Numbered from the stretch's first letter, positions 1 to 5,921 are shown. The stretch is DNA of 6,272 nucleotides from MKRK01 sp001896915 (GCA_937973935.1 CALJJF010000218.1:1-6272); one strand, 5' to 3'. A program made the numbers and translations. Notes: generated by a model not told the origin, from the letters alone.

Positions 1-135
1 GAACTGATTTCCAGTATTCTAAGCCTTGAATCCCTCGTGGAATGCGACAGCTTTGCCGAAGGCTTTAAAATGGGTACCCGGATGTTAATGGCGGCTCTGT
101 ATGATGTGAATGCAAAAAGTATTTATAAAAAGTAA
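1..135 (+). CDS. C-terminal fragment of a small DUF6809-like protein (5' end outside window)
   Basis: Frame 1 is open from the first base to the TAA at 133-135 and encodes 44 residues, so this is the 3' end of a gene that starts upstream of the window. The readable tail contains FAEGFKMGTRMLMAALYDV. This resembles the conserved C-terminal F-x-x-G-F-K-x-G-x-R-x-M pattern I associate with DUF6809, a family of small uncharacterised proteins common in Clostridia. The match rests on that short motif only. An intrinsic terminator begins five bases after the stop, which supports this being a real gene end. No function is known for the family, and nothing links it to the downstream regulator, which has its own promoter. 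Confidence 0.6.
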   Translation, partial: ELISSILSLESLVECDSFAEGFKMGTRMLMAALYDVNAKSIYKK

Positions 136-139
136 ATAC

Positions 140-170
140 AAAACGGGGCTGACAGTTCAGCCCCGTTTTT
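140..170 (+). terminator. Intrinsic terminator of the upstream partial gene
   Basis: A perfect 9-bp GC-rich stem (CGGGGCTGA at 144-152, TCAGCCCCG at 157-165) encloses a CAGT loop. It is preceded by AAAA and followed by TTTTT at 166-170. The flanking A and T runs can extend the stem, so it could also work in reverse, but no minus-strand gene reads into it. Confidence 0.93.
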
Positions 171-193
171 GTGCTACGCTATTGTAACAAATA

Positions 194-222
194 TTGACAT
201 CCAATTTGCCGTTGGGTATAAT
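194..222 (+). promoter_or_regulatory. Consensus sigma-A promoter for the XRE regulator
   Basis: TTGACA at 194-199 and TATAAT at 217-222 are separated by exactly 17 bases, a perfect match to the housekeeping consensus. Transcription would start near 229-230, leaving a leader of about 200 nt before the ATG at 430. A perfect promoter in front of a DNA-binding protein gene suggests either strong constitutive expression or repression by a bound protein. Confidence 0.9.
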
Positions 223-224
223 CG

Positions 225-238
225 TATTATAAATAATA
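225..238. promoter_or_regulatory. AT-rich palindrome at the transcription start, possible operator
   Basis: TATTAT-AA-ATAATA is a perfect inverted repeat lying just after the -10 box and covering the predicted start site. XRE regulators often bind short palindromes, so it could be an autoregulatory operator for the downstream gene. AT-rich palindromes of this length also arise by chance in such sequence, and I see no clear second copy elsewhere in the window. Confidence 0.3.
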
Positions 239-429
239 GGTCAGTAATATAGGAACATAAAAATACGAAAACAAAGGCGTGTACCTGAATGCAGCTGATT
301 TTATATGTTGAAAATAGAAAAAAAGCACTGCGCAACCGATAGTTGCCGGTTTTCAAAGCAGATTTGGTGGCGCAACCAATACAAAAAGGGTATGATTGTG
401 GTATTATGCCAAGGAGGAAATAAGCATTT
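229..429 (+). other. About 200-nt 5' leader with short repeats; no known riboswitch recognised
   Basis: This is the transcribed but apparently non-coding stretch between the consensus promoter and the regulator's ATG. It contains a direct repeat GCGCAACC at 330-337 and 370-377. It also has a 5-bp inverted repeat TTGGT/ACCAA at 364-368 and 375-379 around the second copy, a GCAAC/GTTGC stem at 332-346, and a bulged pairing between AACATAAAA (254-262) and TTTTATATGTT (299-309). I cannot match it to any riboswitch or leader class, and there is no terminator-like hairpin plus T run on the plus strand. A 60-codon open frame on the opposite strand shows no coding features. A good Shine-Dalgarno, AAGGAGG, ends the leader at 411-417. 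Confidence 0.45.
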
Positions 430-1980
430 ATGAATATAGAAACTGCAAATCGTTTTATCGCTTTACGAAAGAAAAACGGATACTCTCAGGAAGAACTGGC
501 AGAAAAAATCGGAATCAGCCGCCAGGCTGTATCAAAGTGGGAACGGGGTGAGTCTTCCCCCGATACCGATAATCTGATTGCCCTTTCACAGCTGTATCAG
601 ATTTCCTTGGATGAATTGCTCTATGCCCAAGAAACAGAGGAGCAGCCGGAAACAGAAATAGCGGATACATCAACTGATTTTGATGAAACCAACTACAGAA
701 ATGTGATTTTTCAGTTTCAAAGAAACCGTCTTCAAAAAACAGCCTTGCTATTCTCTGTCGAATTTAATATTGACAACGAAAAAACCATCCGAGTTGCGCC
801 CGATTCGTCTGCCCAGGAAAAACTCCCGGTGGGGGTACATACCATTCGTGCATCCATACCCTTTCAGGGAAACGAAAGCTATGTGGTAACCACGCAAGTT
901 GACATAAAACCTGATGCAGAATATGAAATGACATACTCGATATCAAGTGTTTCATCAGCCGGAATGATTTCTGTCAACGAAACATCGGCAGATATTTCAT
1001 CTCCGAAAAAAAGAGCAACCACTATGACATCAGGGCGTAAAAATCATATGGTTCTGTTTTTAATTATTTTTATCGCTGTTATGATGCTTGCCGTTACTGC
1101 TCCTTATCTGTCTAACAAAATAAGTTTTCTATGGGGATCGGAGAAAGAAACAGTTGTCACGGCACTAAACACACCGGGTGTGAATGCGGGAATGAAAATA
1201 ACCGCGACTAAAATAGAAATCATTAAGCCTGCCTATTCGGGAAATGAGGAATCCGCTGTTGCCATTTATTTTAAAGCGGAAAATGTTTCAAAAGAAGAAC
1301 TATATTTGTACAATGGTGATAGCTTGACTTATATTGATAACAAAATGGCAGAGGGTATATCGGGGGACCACGAATTGGCATTTGGAAAGCTGGCATCGGG
1401 AAAACGTGTAGAAGGTTATGTGTATTATTCTATCCCAAAGGATGCGAAGAAAATCGAGATAAAATTCGAAGTGGAGCATGAAAAGCTTATTGCGTTCTCA
1501 TTGGAGATACCTTCTGACAGGATAACCGGAAGTGAAGCTCAGACGGGAATAAAAACCGCAGGTACGACTGTGAAAAGTACAGAAGTCAAAACAGGGAAGG
1601 ATGTCGTGGTAACGGCGCTGAACACATCGGGTGTGAATGCAGGAATCAAAATAACCGCTACCAAAATAAAAATCGTAAAGCCTGTATACTCTCAAAAATC
1701 AGCGGTTGCGGTTTATATCGAGGTGGAAAACCAAACACAGGAAAATTTATTTGTCACCTTGCCGTCGGCTTATGTGGACGGAAAGACAGCAGAATTCACC
1801 GTATATGGTGAGGATAACTTCATCATTGGGTTCATGGATCCCGGAAAGCGTGCGACAGGCTATCTGTATCATTACATCCCGGACAATGCGAAAAAAATTG
1901 AAATGAAGTTTGATGTGGGCTTGAGCAGGGGCTTAAGTAAAACTTATATTACTTTTTCCCTCAATATACCGCCCCAATAA
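430..1980 (+). CDS. Membrane-anchored XRE-family regulator with two tandem extracytoplasmic domains
   Basis: This 516-residue protein looks like a one-component transmembrane regulator. Residues 7-61 form a classical XRE helix-turn-helix, including SQEELAEKIGISRQAVSKWE, typical of Firmicute Cro/C1-type regulators. An acidic linker (about 66-89) leads to a beta-rich segment (about 90-172) with a VGVHTIRASIPF stretch that recalls PEGA-like folds. Basic residues (KKR, GRK) precede one strong transmembrane helix at about 207-227, which predicts the HTH inside and the C-terminus outside. The outer part is two copies of one domain, residues 240-362 and 391-514, joined by a Thr/Ser/Lys-rich linker. 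Their pattern is reminiscent of DUF4352/DUF5067-type beta domains, but that assignment is tentative. The start is fixed by AAGGAGG at 411-417. The gene is monocistronic, with its own promoter and terminator. Targets and ligand are unknown. Confidence 0.88.
   Translation: MNIETANRFIALRKKNGYSQEELAEKIGISRQAVSKWERGESSPDTDNLIALSQLYQISLDELLYAQETEEQPETEIADTSTDFDETNYRNVIFQFQRNRLQKTALLFSVEFNIDNEKTIRVAPDSSAQEKLPVGVHTIRASIPFQGNESYVVTTQVDIKPDAEYEMTYSISSVSSAGMISVNETSADISSPKKRATTMTSGRKNHMVLFLIIFIAVMMLAVTAPYLSNKISFLWGSEKETVVTALNTPGVNAGMKITATKIEIIKPAYSGNEESAVAIYFKAENVSKEELYLYNGDSLTYIDNKMAEGISGDHELAFGKLASGKRVEGYVYYSIPKDAKKIEIKFEVEHEKLIAFSLEIPSDRITGSEAQTGIKTAGTTVKSTEVKTGKDVVVTALNTSGVNAGIKITATKIKIVKPVYSQKSAVAVYIEVENQTQENLFVTLPSAYVDGKTAEFTVYGEDNFIIGFMDPGKRATGYLYHYIPDNAKKIEMKFDVGLSRGLSKTYITFSLNIPPQ
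1147..1971 (+). repeat. Internal tandem domain duplication in the XRE regulator gene
   Basis: Codons 240-362 (1147-1515) and 391-514 (1600-1971) encode two copies of the same domain. In the opening 29 positions (V242-S270 and V393-S421, constant offset of 151) 24 residues are identical, including TALNT, GVNAG and KITATKI. The ends also match, with Y-x-x-IP-x-(D/N)AKKIE-x-KF. The middles differ more and copy 1 is longer around residues 271-274. DNA is clearly similar in the opening block. This indicates intragenic duplication followed by divergence that spared the domain's N-terminal and C-terminal strands. Confidence 0.92.
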
Positions 1981-2030
1981 GCTGCACAAAATAAGCCTGC
2001 AATAGTTGTCTCCTTGGTTGAAAAAGGGAT

Positions 2031-2048
2031 ATCATCCAGAAGGATGAT
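2031..2048. other. Small hairpin downstream of the XRE gene
   Basis: ATCATCC at 2031-2037 and GGATGAT at 2042-2048 form a perfect 7-bp stem with an AGAA tetraloop, 50 bases after the regulator's stop. No T run follows, so it is not an intrinsic terminator. It may be an RNA-stability element or incidental. The rest of 1981-2125 shows no gene. Confidence 0.35.
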
Positions 2049-2125
2049 CGATGCCTGCTGATTCGGGTGTTTCCTTATCTGCTTTTGTGGTTGATATTTT
2101 AAGGCTTCGTTGAGTTGCGGTCTGA

Positions 2126-2157
2126 CCCATCGGGATTTCCCGGTGGGTTTTGTTTTA
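2126..2157 (+). terminator. Intrinsic terminator of the XRE regulator gene
   Basis: CCCATCGGG at 2126-2134 pairs with CCCGGTGGG at 2139-2147 (one T-G wobble) around an ATTT loop. The T-rich tail TTTTGTTTT at 2148-2156 makes it a terminator in the plus direction. Its tail overlaps the stop codon of the convergent minus-strand gene. Read from the other strand, no T run follows the hairpin, so it is a poor terminator for that gene. Confidence 0.88.
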
Positions 2158-2544
2158 TTGTCTTTTCGGTTTTTTTACATATGAAGCAATCAGATAAACC
2201 AAGTAAGGAGCGACAACGATACTGACAAACTGAACGGCAATAGTAGCCTTGTAATGATCAATGCCAAAGAAATCCTCATGGCTCGAATAGAACAAAAAAA
2301 CTCCGTATAGAAGGACTGCAATGGCCAGGATGTGATAAAAAATCTTCTTATAAACAGACAGAATTAAAAAGACGGCAGCCAACAGAAACCCGGATAAGAT
2401 CTGGATATGGTTGATAGCCGTATTCATTCCACCCATAAATGCACTCTCCAAGATAAACGAAAACATGCTATGTAAGGCAAACAGCAGTAAGAGCGAGGAT
2501 GAGATGATCAGACAGATATTTTTCAGCTTGGTTTCAGAATTCAT
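2155..2544 (-). CDS. Small four-helix membrane protein of unknown function
   Basis: This is a 129-residue hydrophobic protein that I do not recognise. Four transmembrane helices are predicted at about residues 9-33, 45-65, 69-87 and 101-123, with a basic tail KKPKRQ that should lie in the cytoplasm; an even helix count would put the N-terminus there too. The start is the ATG at 2544-2542, because AGGAGGA (complement of 2551-2557) sits six bases upstream. A longer in-frame start at 2580 would lie inside the upstream gene and lacks such a site. The ATG is one base past the stop of the PstS-like gene and its ribosome binding site lies within that gene, so the two are very likely translationally coupled. 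No Walker or permease motif is visible, so it is not a standard ABC component. A role in anchoring or partnering the binding protein is inference only. Confidence 0.8.
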   Translation of the reverse strand: MNSETKLKNICLIISSSLLLLFALHSMFSFILESAFMGGMNTAINHIQILSGFLLAAVFLILSVYKKIFYHILAIAVLLYGVFLFYSSHEDFFGIDHYKATIAVQFVSIVVAPYLVYLIASYVKKPKRQ

Positions 2545-2545
2545 A

Positions 2546-3547
2546 TTACTTCCTCCTGCAATAGCCGGCCAATTCAACAAGCTTTTGACCGTCCTCTGTT
2601 AACAGCCAGTCTCTTAGCCTTCTGGCATCAGAGCCGGCCGGTTCGTCTTTTCGTATCACGGCATAATAATTCGTGGTAAACGGGTAAGCTCCGGACAATA
2701 AATTCTTGTTTCCCGGCGTAATGCCGTTGATCTGGAGGACCTTGATGTTATCGTTTTTGTATAGATTGTTGATATAATAATAATAGGTGTAGCCGATGGC
2801 AGCTGATTCGTTTTTGTATTCCGCAACGGAGTCGATCAGCATTCCCATGCCTGTTTTGATCATTGTTTTGATGGGCGGTGTCATGGGCTTGTCCTTCATC
2901 ACTAGTTGTTCCATTGCTGTCTGGCTGCCTGAATTGGGTTCTCTCTGATATGCCTTGATGGCTTGGTCTTTTCCGCCCACCTGATTCCAGTTGGTGATTT
3001 CCCCTGTATAAATTTTTTGGACCTGTTCCACCGTGAGGCTATTTACGGGATTGGATTTGTGTGTGATAAAAACGAATCCGTCCTTGGCTATGGGAGTCAC
3101 ATCCATGGAAACATTCGCTTCCTTTGCAATCTGCAGCTCTTCTGCAGAGGGCTCGGTGACAAAAATTAAGCCGACCGGAATGCTGCCGGCATAACCACCG
3201 GCTTGCTTGTGGATCAAATTCAGATAGGCGTCGTGGGTGGTGCTGTGGTATACCTTTTGAATGACAGCTTCATCGTCATAGTCATAAAACTGCCGATAAA
3301 GCTCTGCTGTAATGGGGATTGTAGCCGTTGACCCGTCCAGAATATCAAAATTGATGTCCTTGATGGGGGCTTGTTCATAAAGCTTTTTCCAGCCGCTCGG
3401 TCGCTTCAGCATCACATTGACATTTGCGTTTACTTGATCCGCCGGCAGCGTGTTTGCCTGCTTGATCAGCTGTGTTACATTGGAGGTAAGCATTCCGACA
3501 CATGCAAGGATACAGATTGAGCACAGAATTATAATTGCTTTCTTCAT
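2546..3547 (-). CDS. PstS-like phosphate-type substrate-binding protein, orphan
   Basis: This 333-residue protein matches the PstS/PBP-like family of extracytoplasmic phosphate-binding proteins. A Lys-Lys start and hydrophobic segment (about 4-20) form a signal or anchor; C16 in ILAC could be a lipobox cysteine, but the segment is short and an uncleaved anchor is possible. Family blocks follow in order: DGSTATIP (71-78), THDAYLNLI (104-112), FVTEPS (129-134), ITHKSNPVNSLT (161-172), IYTGEITNWNQVGG (179-192), QREPNSGSQTAM (201-212) and IGY (251-253). R202, S206 and G207 fit the R-x3-S-G-T phosphate loop of PstS, with Ser208 in place of Thr; S73/T74 fit the first ligand loop. The start is the ATG at 3547-3545 behind AAAGGATGG, rather than the upstream ATG at 3598. 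No pstC, pstA or pstB is in view. It could bind phosphate for transport by a distant ABC system, or serve as a sensor. Confidence 0.87.
   Translation of the reverse strand: MKKAIIILCSICILACVGMLTSNVTQLIKQANTLPADQVNANVNVMLKRPSGWKKLYEQAPIKDINFDILDGSTATIPITAELYRQFYDYDDEAVIQKVYHSTTHDAYLNLIHKQAGGYAGSIPVGLIFVTEPSAEELQIAKEANVSMDVTPIAKDGFVFITHKSNPVNSLTVEQVQKIYTGEITNWNQVGGKDQAIKAYQREPNSGSQTAMEQLVMKDKPMTPPIKTMIKTGMGMLIDSVAEYKNESAAIGYTYYYYINNLYKNDNIKVLQINGITPGNKNLLSGAYPFTTNYYAVIRKDEPAGSDARRLRDWLLTEDGQKLVELAGYCRRK
2551..2557 (-). promoter_or_regulatory. Ribosome binding site that sets the start of the four-helix protein
   Basis: AGGAGGA on the minus strand lies six bases before the ATG at 2544-2542 and inside the last codons of the PstS-like gene. 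It selects this start over the ATG at 2580 and points to coupled translation. Confidence 0.85.
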
Positions 3548-3569
3548 TTTCACACCATCCTTTCCCTGT

Positions 3570-3621
3570 ATTTTACTATGGAATAAAATATAGTGCAAGC
3601 AGAATGTAAATAATTTGACAA
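3570..3621 (-). promoter_or_regulatory. Candidate promoter region of the PstS-like gene, with 11-nt-spaced TTTACA-like repeats
   Basis: Two weak sigma-A candidates read leftward: TTTACA (3610-3605)-N17-TTTATT (3587-3582), and TTGCAC (3598-3593)-N17-TAAAAT (3575-3570). Overlapping them, hexamers recur every 11 bases on the minus strand: TTGTCA (3621-3616), TTTACA (3610-3605), CTTGCA (3599-3594) and TTTTAT (3588-3583). That spacing and the TTTACA-like core resemble the direct repeats bound by PhoP in Bacillus Pho promoters. Only the first three units match reasonably, so a Pho box is a suggestion, not a call. Confidence 0.4.
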
Positions 3622-3643
3622 AAAATGCGGAATGTACTATACT
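3615..3643 (+). promoter_or_regulatory. Strong sigma-A promoter for the GH3 gene
   Basis: TTGACA at 3615-3620 and TATACT at 3638-3643 are 17 bases apart. Transcription would begin near 3650, giving a leader of about 28 nt. The -35 box overlaps the upstream edge of the divergent PstS-like promoter region, so a bound regulator could affect both directions. It also shows that an in-frame TTG at 3615 is part of the promoter, not a start codon. Confidence 0.85.
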
Positions 3644-3677
3644 GTTTAGTAAAAATCAAGGGAATGGGTGTGTCAGT

Positions 3678-5357
3678 TTGTCTTGGGTAGAAAATGCGCT
3701 TGCGGAAATGACGATTGAAGAAAAGGTGGGGCAGACCTTTATGGTTGCCTATTTTGTCTGTGACGACGATGTGATCGATGGAATCAAGAAGGATATGGAT
3801 ACTTATCATTTGGGCGGTATTTTTCATTTTGTGGGTCAACACAATGCCATTGCGGATTATATCAATCAGATTCAAAACCATGCAAAAATCCCGTTGTTGA
3901 TTGGCGCAGATTATGAAATCGGCACCGGCTGGACGGTGGATGACGGGTTTCGGTTCCCCCGTCCGATGGCAAGAGGGGCGGCAGGAAGGCCGGAGCTGGA
4001 ATATGAAATCGGAAAGCAGACGGCGCAGCAGGGCCGTTCCATCGGTGCGACGGTTACCTTCAGCCCCGTTATCGATTTGAACACCAATCACCTCAACCCG
4101 GACGTGAACGTGAGAGCATACGGCGAGGATATCGGGACAGTGACGGAGTTTGCACTGCCCTATATCAAAGGACTGCAGGAAAACGGAATGCTGGCAACGG
4201 TGAAGCACTTCCCGGGCAACGGTTCTACAGATATGGATCAGCATATCTGCCCGGCGGTGATTTCTCTGACCAGGGAAGAACTCAATCAAACCTGCCTTTC
4301 GGTTTATAAAAAGACCTTTGAGGCGGGTGCGGCGGCGGTTATGGTCGCCCATCTTGAGGTACCCGCACTGACCACAGAACTGAACCCGGTTACAGGCAGA
4401 CCGGTTCCTGCGTCTTTGTCTAAGGAAGTAATCACGGATTTATTAAAAGGTGAGATGGGCTTTGACGGGCTTGTGATCTCCGACGCGTTGAACATGGGCG
4501 GCGTGACAAGCCAGTATACCAGAGGGGATATTGCGGTTAAGGCCATCCAAGCAGGCATTGATATGCTGCTGGCATTTAACCCCGATGATTTTTTTGTGGA
4601 ATACAATGCGGTGCTGGCTGCTGCGAAATCCGGTGAAATTTCCATGGACAGGCTTGACGATGCGGTCAGAAGCGTATTGAAGGCGAAGACCAAGCTTTCG
4701 TTGCACGAAACAAAGGGACTTGCGTATCCTGAAGAGCTGCGGGATGAATATTATGGCAGTCCGTTGTCGGCACAAGTGAGCAGGGAGATTACCGATAGTG
4801 CGGTTACCGTGCTGAAAAACAAGGATGGGTTGCTGCCTCTTTCGGACATTGACGGCAAAAAGGTCATGGTGATCAACACCTTCAACCCGGATGGGGATAC
4901 TTATAGGAAACAGCACCAGACACCCATGAAGGAAATCCTTTCTGAGGGACTCAAAAACAAGGGTGCGATTGTGGACACCTTTGAGGCTCACAATGATTTA
5001 TCTTTGAATGAAATGCGGGCAATCGTCGGTAAAGTAAGGGAATACGATTATGTGTTCTTTAATTTTTTCATTGTACCCACATGGGGCATCGGCAGCATGA
5101 TACCCAACAAAAACGCGGTCAGAATACTGATGTATGGCGCGCTGTCTCCCGATGTGCCGGTGATCGTGACCTGTATCGGCGACCCTTATGTGATGTATTA
5201 TTGCCCAACGGCCAAAACGATTCTATTCACCTTTGATGAATCGGTTTCCTCCCAGGAGTCTGTGCTGAAGGCGTGGTTCGGTGAAATTCCCACAGTGGGG
5301 AAAATGCCGGTCAGCTTAAAGGATTATTATAAAAAAGGCGACGGAATTCAGATATAA
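3678..5357 (+). CDS. nagZ: GH3 glycoside hydrolase, beta-N-acetylhexosaminidase (NagZ) type, two-domain
   Basis: This 559-residue enzyme should release beta-linked GlcNAc, for example from muropeptides during cell-wall recycling. The GH3 barrel spans about 1-345. It shows KHFPGNG (176-182), followed by D187-x-H189, which fits the Asp-His acid/base dyad of NagZ enzymes. D269 in GLVISDALNM is the expected nucleophile, and NVRAYGED (144-151) is a substrate-pocket motif. Residues about 370-545 form a second alpha/beta domain, as in the long Gram-positive NagZ enzymes. No signal peptide is seen, so it is probably cytoplasmic, unlike the exported Bacillus subtilis NagZ. The substrate loop reads ADYEIGTG where NagZ usually has DQEGG-x-V-x-R, and the usual PGHG and DSH read PGNG and DQH, so specificity may differ. 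The start is TTG at 3678, seven bases after GGGTG; an in-frame TTG at 3615 lies upstream of the transcript. His-containing GH3 enzymes can also act as phosphorylases. Confidence 0.85.
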   Translation: MSWVENALAEMTIEEKVGQTFMVAYFVCDDDVIDGIKKDMDTYHLGGIFHFVGQHNAIADYINQIQNHAKIPLLIGADYEIGTGWTVDDGFRFPRPMARGAAGRPELEYEIGKQTAQQGRSIGATVTFSPVIDLNTNHLNPDVNVRAYGEDIGTVTEFALPYIKGLQENGMLATVKHFPGNGSTDMDQHICPAVISLTREELNQTCLSVYKKTFEAGAAAVMVAHLEVPALTTELNPVTGRPVPASLSKEVITDLLKGEMGFDGLVISDALNMGGVTSQYTRGDIAVKAIQAGIDMLLAFNPDDFFVEYNAVLAAAKSGEISMDRLDDAVRSVLKAKTKLSLHETKGLAYPEELRDEYYGSPLSAQVSREITDSAVTVLKNKDGLLPLSDIDGKKVMVINTFNPDGDTYRKQHQTPMKEILSEGLKNKGAIVDTFEAHNDLSLNEMRAIVGKVREYDYVFFNFFIVPTWGIGSMIPNKNAVRILMYGALSPDVPVIVTCIGDPYVMYYCPTAKTILFTFDESVSSQESVLKAWFGEIPTVGKMPVSLKDYYKKGDGIQI

Positions 5358-5366
5358 TCAGAACAG

Positions 5367-5412
5367 ATCAAATACCCCGCAGGCTTTCAGTAAAGCCTGC
5401 GGGGTATTTGAT
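5367..5412. terminator. Perfect 21-bp stem-loop, probable bidirectional terminator
   Basis: Positions 5367-5387 and 5392-5412 are exact reverse complements around a CAGT loop. The core is a CCCCGCAGGC stem flanked by AAATA/TATTT, so each strand ends the GC-rich part with a short T-rich run. It lies 9 bases after the GH3 stop and 38 bases before the stop of the convergent GerQ-like gene. The T tracts are short, so terminator strength is less certain than terminator identity. Confidence 0.88.
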
Positions 5413-5450
5413 GTTCCATGTATTGTAACGGGTGTGTTTTTATGTTAAAA

Positions 5451-5909
5451 TTATCTGTATAAAATATTAACAAATTTTACAGAATAGAGATCACACATAA
5501 TTCTGGTGTTGGTATTGACATCCTGCAGGACAAAATAGTTTACGCCGACTTCAACCAAAATACCGCTTTTGTCGATAAATGAGTTGGTTCCGATGATGAA
5601 TTCAGCTCGTATGAATTTTCCGATTAAGGTTGCCATAAAGCCGGGGATATATTCTATTTGAGTGACCGGGGGCGGCCCCTGGTCAGACTGACCGATTTGT
5701 GAGGGTGAGCTGAAGGGCATCATAGGGGTGCCGGGGGTGGAAGCCAGAGTGGGCAAGCCTGCTGTTTGCGGTGTTGTAATCATTTGGCCCTGCTGCATGC
5801 CTTGCTGCATACCGCCCTGCTGCATGCCTTGTGTCATGCCTCTGTTGTACATGCCGGCGGGAGTGCAGGGGTCGGACTGAACCTGATTCATTACATTGTT
5901 TCCGTTCAT
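5451..5909 (-). CDS. gerQ: GerQ-like spore coat protein
   Basis: This 152-residue protein has a low-complexity N-terminal half and a folded C-terminal half, the layout of GerQ, a coat protein that Bacillus spores need to retain the cortex-lytic enzyme CwlJ. Residues 20-43 are a Met-Gln-Gly repeat with three MQQG units, followed by a Pro/Thr/Ser-rich stretch (44-82). Residues 85-151 hold the conserved-looking part: IEYIPG, IGKFIRAEFIIGTNSF, DKSGILVEVGVNYFVLQD, then MCDLYSVKFVNI. The spacing fits GerQ's order (YIENIL-x-x-N-x-GK, then G-x-IE-x-AG-x-D-x-I-x-LSD, then a closing YLDYITF). The similarity is moderate. The start has a strong site, GGAGGTG, five bases upstream. It lies 34 bases downstream of a CwlJ/SleB-type hydrolase gene, which strongly supports the assignment. 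Expression in the mother cell late in sporulation is expected, but the promoter lies outside the window. Confidence 0.72.
   Translation of the reverse strand: MNGNNVMNQVQSDPCTPAGMYNRGMTQGMQQGGMQQGMQQGQMITTPQTAGLPTLASTPGTPMMPFSSPSQIGQSDQGPPPVTQIEYIPGFMATLIGKFIRAEFIIGTNSFIDKSGILVEVGVNYFVLQDVNTNTRIMCDLYSVKFVNILYR
5781..5852 (-). repeat. Met-Gln-Gly coding repeat in the GerQ-like gene
   Basis: Codons 20-43 encode a run rich in GM, QG and MQQG units, with MQQG at residues 29-32, 34-37 and 38-41. The DNA shows matching near-copies of CTGCTGCATGCC on the plus strand. Such repeats can change length by slippage. Gln-rich N-termini also occur in Bacillus GerQ, where glutamines are substrates for transglutaminase cross-linking in the coat. 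Confidence 0.85.
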
Positions 5910-5914
5910 TGATT

Positions 5915-5921
5915 CACCTCC
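5915..5921 (-). promoter_or_regulatory. Strong ribosome binding site of the GerQ-like gene
   Basis: GGAGGTG on the minus strand, within AAAGGGAGGTGA, is five bases from the ATG at 5909-5907. It fixes the start among several nearby in-frame ATGs. The 34-nt gap to the upstream hydrolase stop holds a short AAGAA-TG-TTCTT palindrome (5927-5938) but no convincing promoter, so the two genes are probably co-transcribed. Confidence 0.85.

Noticed and set aside
174..356. 60-codon open frame on the minus strand, with a GCAAC/GTTGC stem followed by a T run nearby
   Set aside because: It runs antisense to the leader and promoter, has no good ribosome binding site and no recognisable composition. The stem is only 5 bp and no minus-strand gene reads into it.
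229..429. Known riboswitch in the leader
   Set aside because: The conserved cores of the classes I know are not visible, and there is no terminator/antiterminator pair.
1981..2125. Gene remnant between the XRE gene and its terminator
   Set aside because: No frame gives recognisable protein, and only one small hairpin is seen.
2126..2157. This hairpin as a terminator for the minus-strand pair
   Set aside because: Read leftward, the stem is followed by GTCAGACC rather than a T run, so only the plus-strand role is supported.
2545..2580. Upstream ATG at 2580 as the start of the four-helix protein
   Set aside because: It lies inside the PstS-like gene. The ATG at 2544 has AGGAGGA six bases upstream.
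3548..3598. Upstream ATG at 3598 as the start of the PstS-like gene
   Set aside because: It would place 17 residues before a normal Met-Lys-Lys signal sequence. The ATG at 3547 has a suitable AAAGGATGG site.
3615..3677. In-frame TTG at 3615 as the start of the GH3 gene
   Set aside because: It coincides with the -35 hexamer of a 17-bp-spaced promoter, so it would not be transcribed. The family-typical N-terminus begins at TTG 3678.
3576..4991. Long minus-strand open frames at 3576-4352, 4304-4693 and 4443-4991
   Set aside because: All are antisense to the well-supported GH3 gene, and their translations show no family features.
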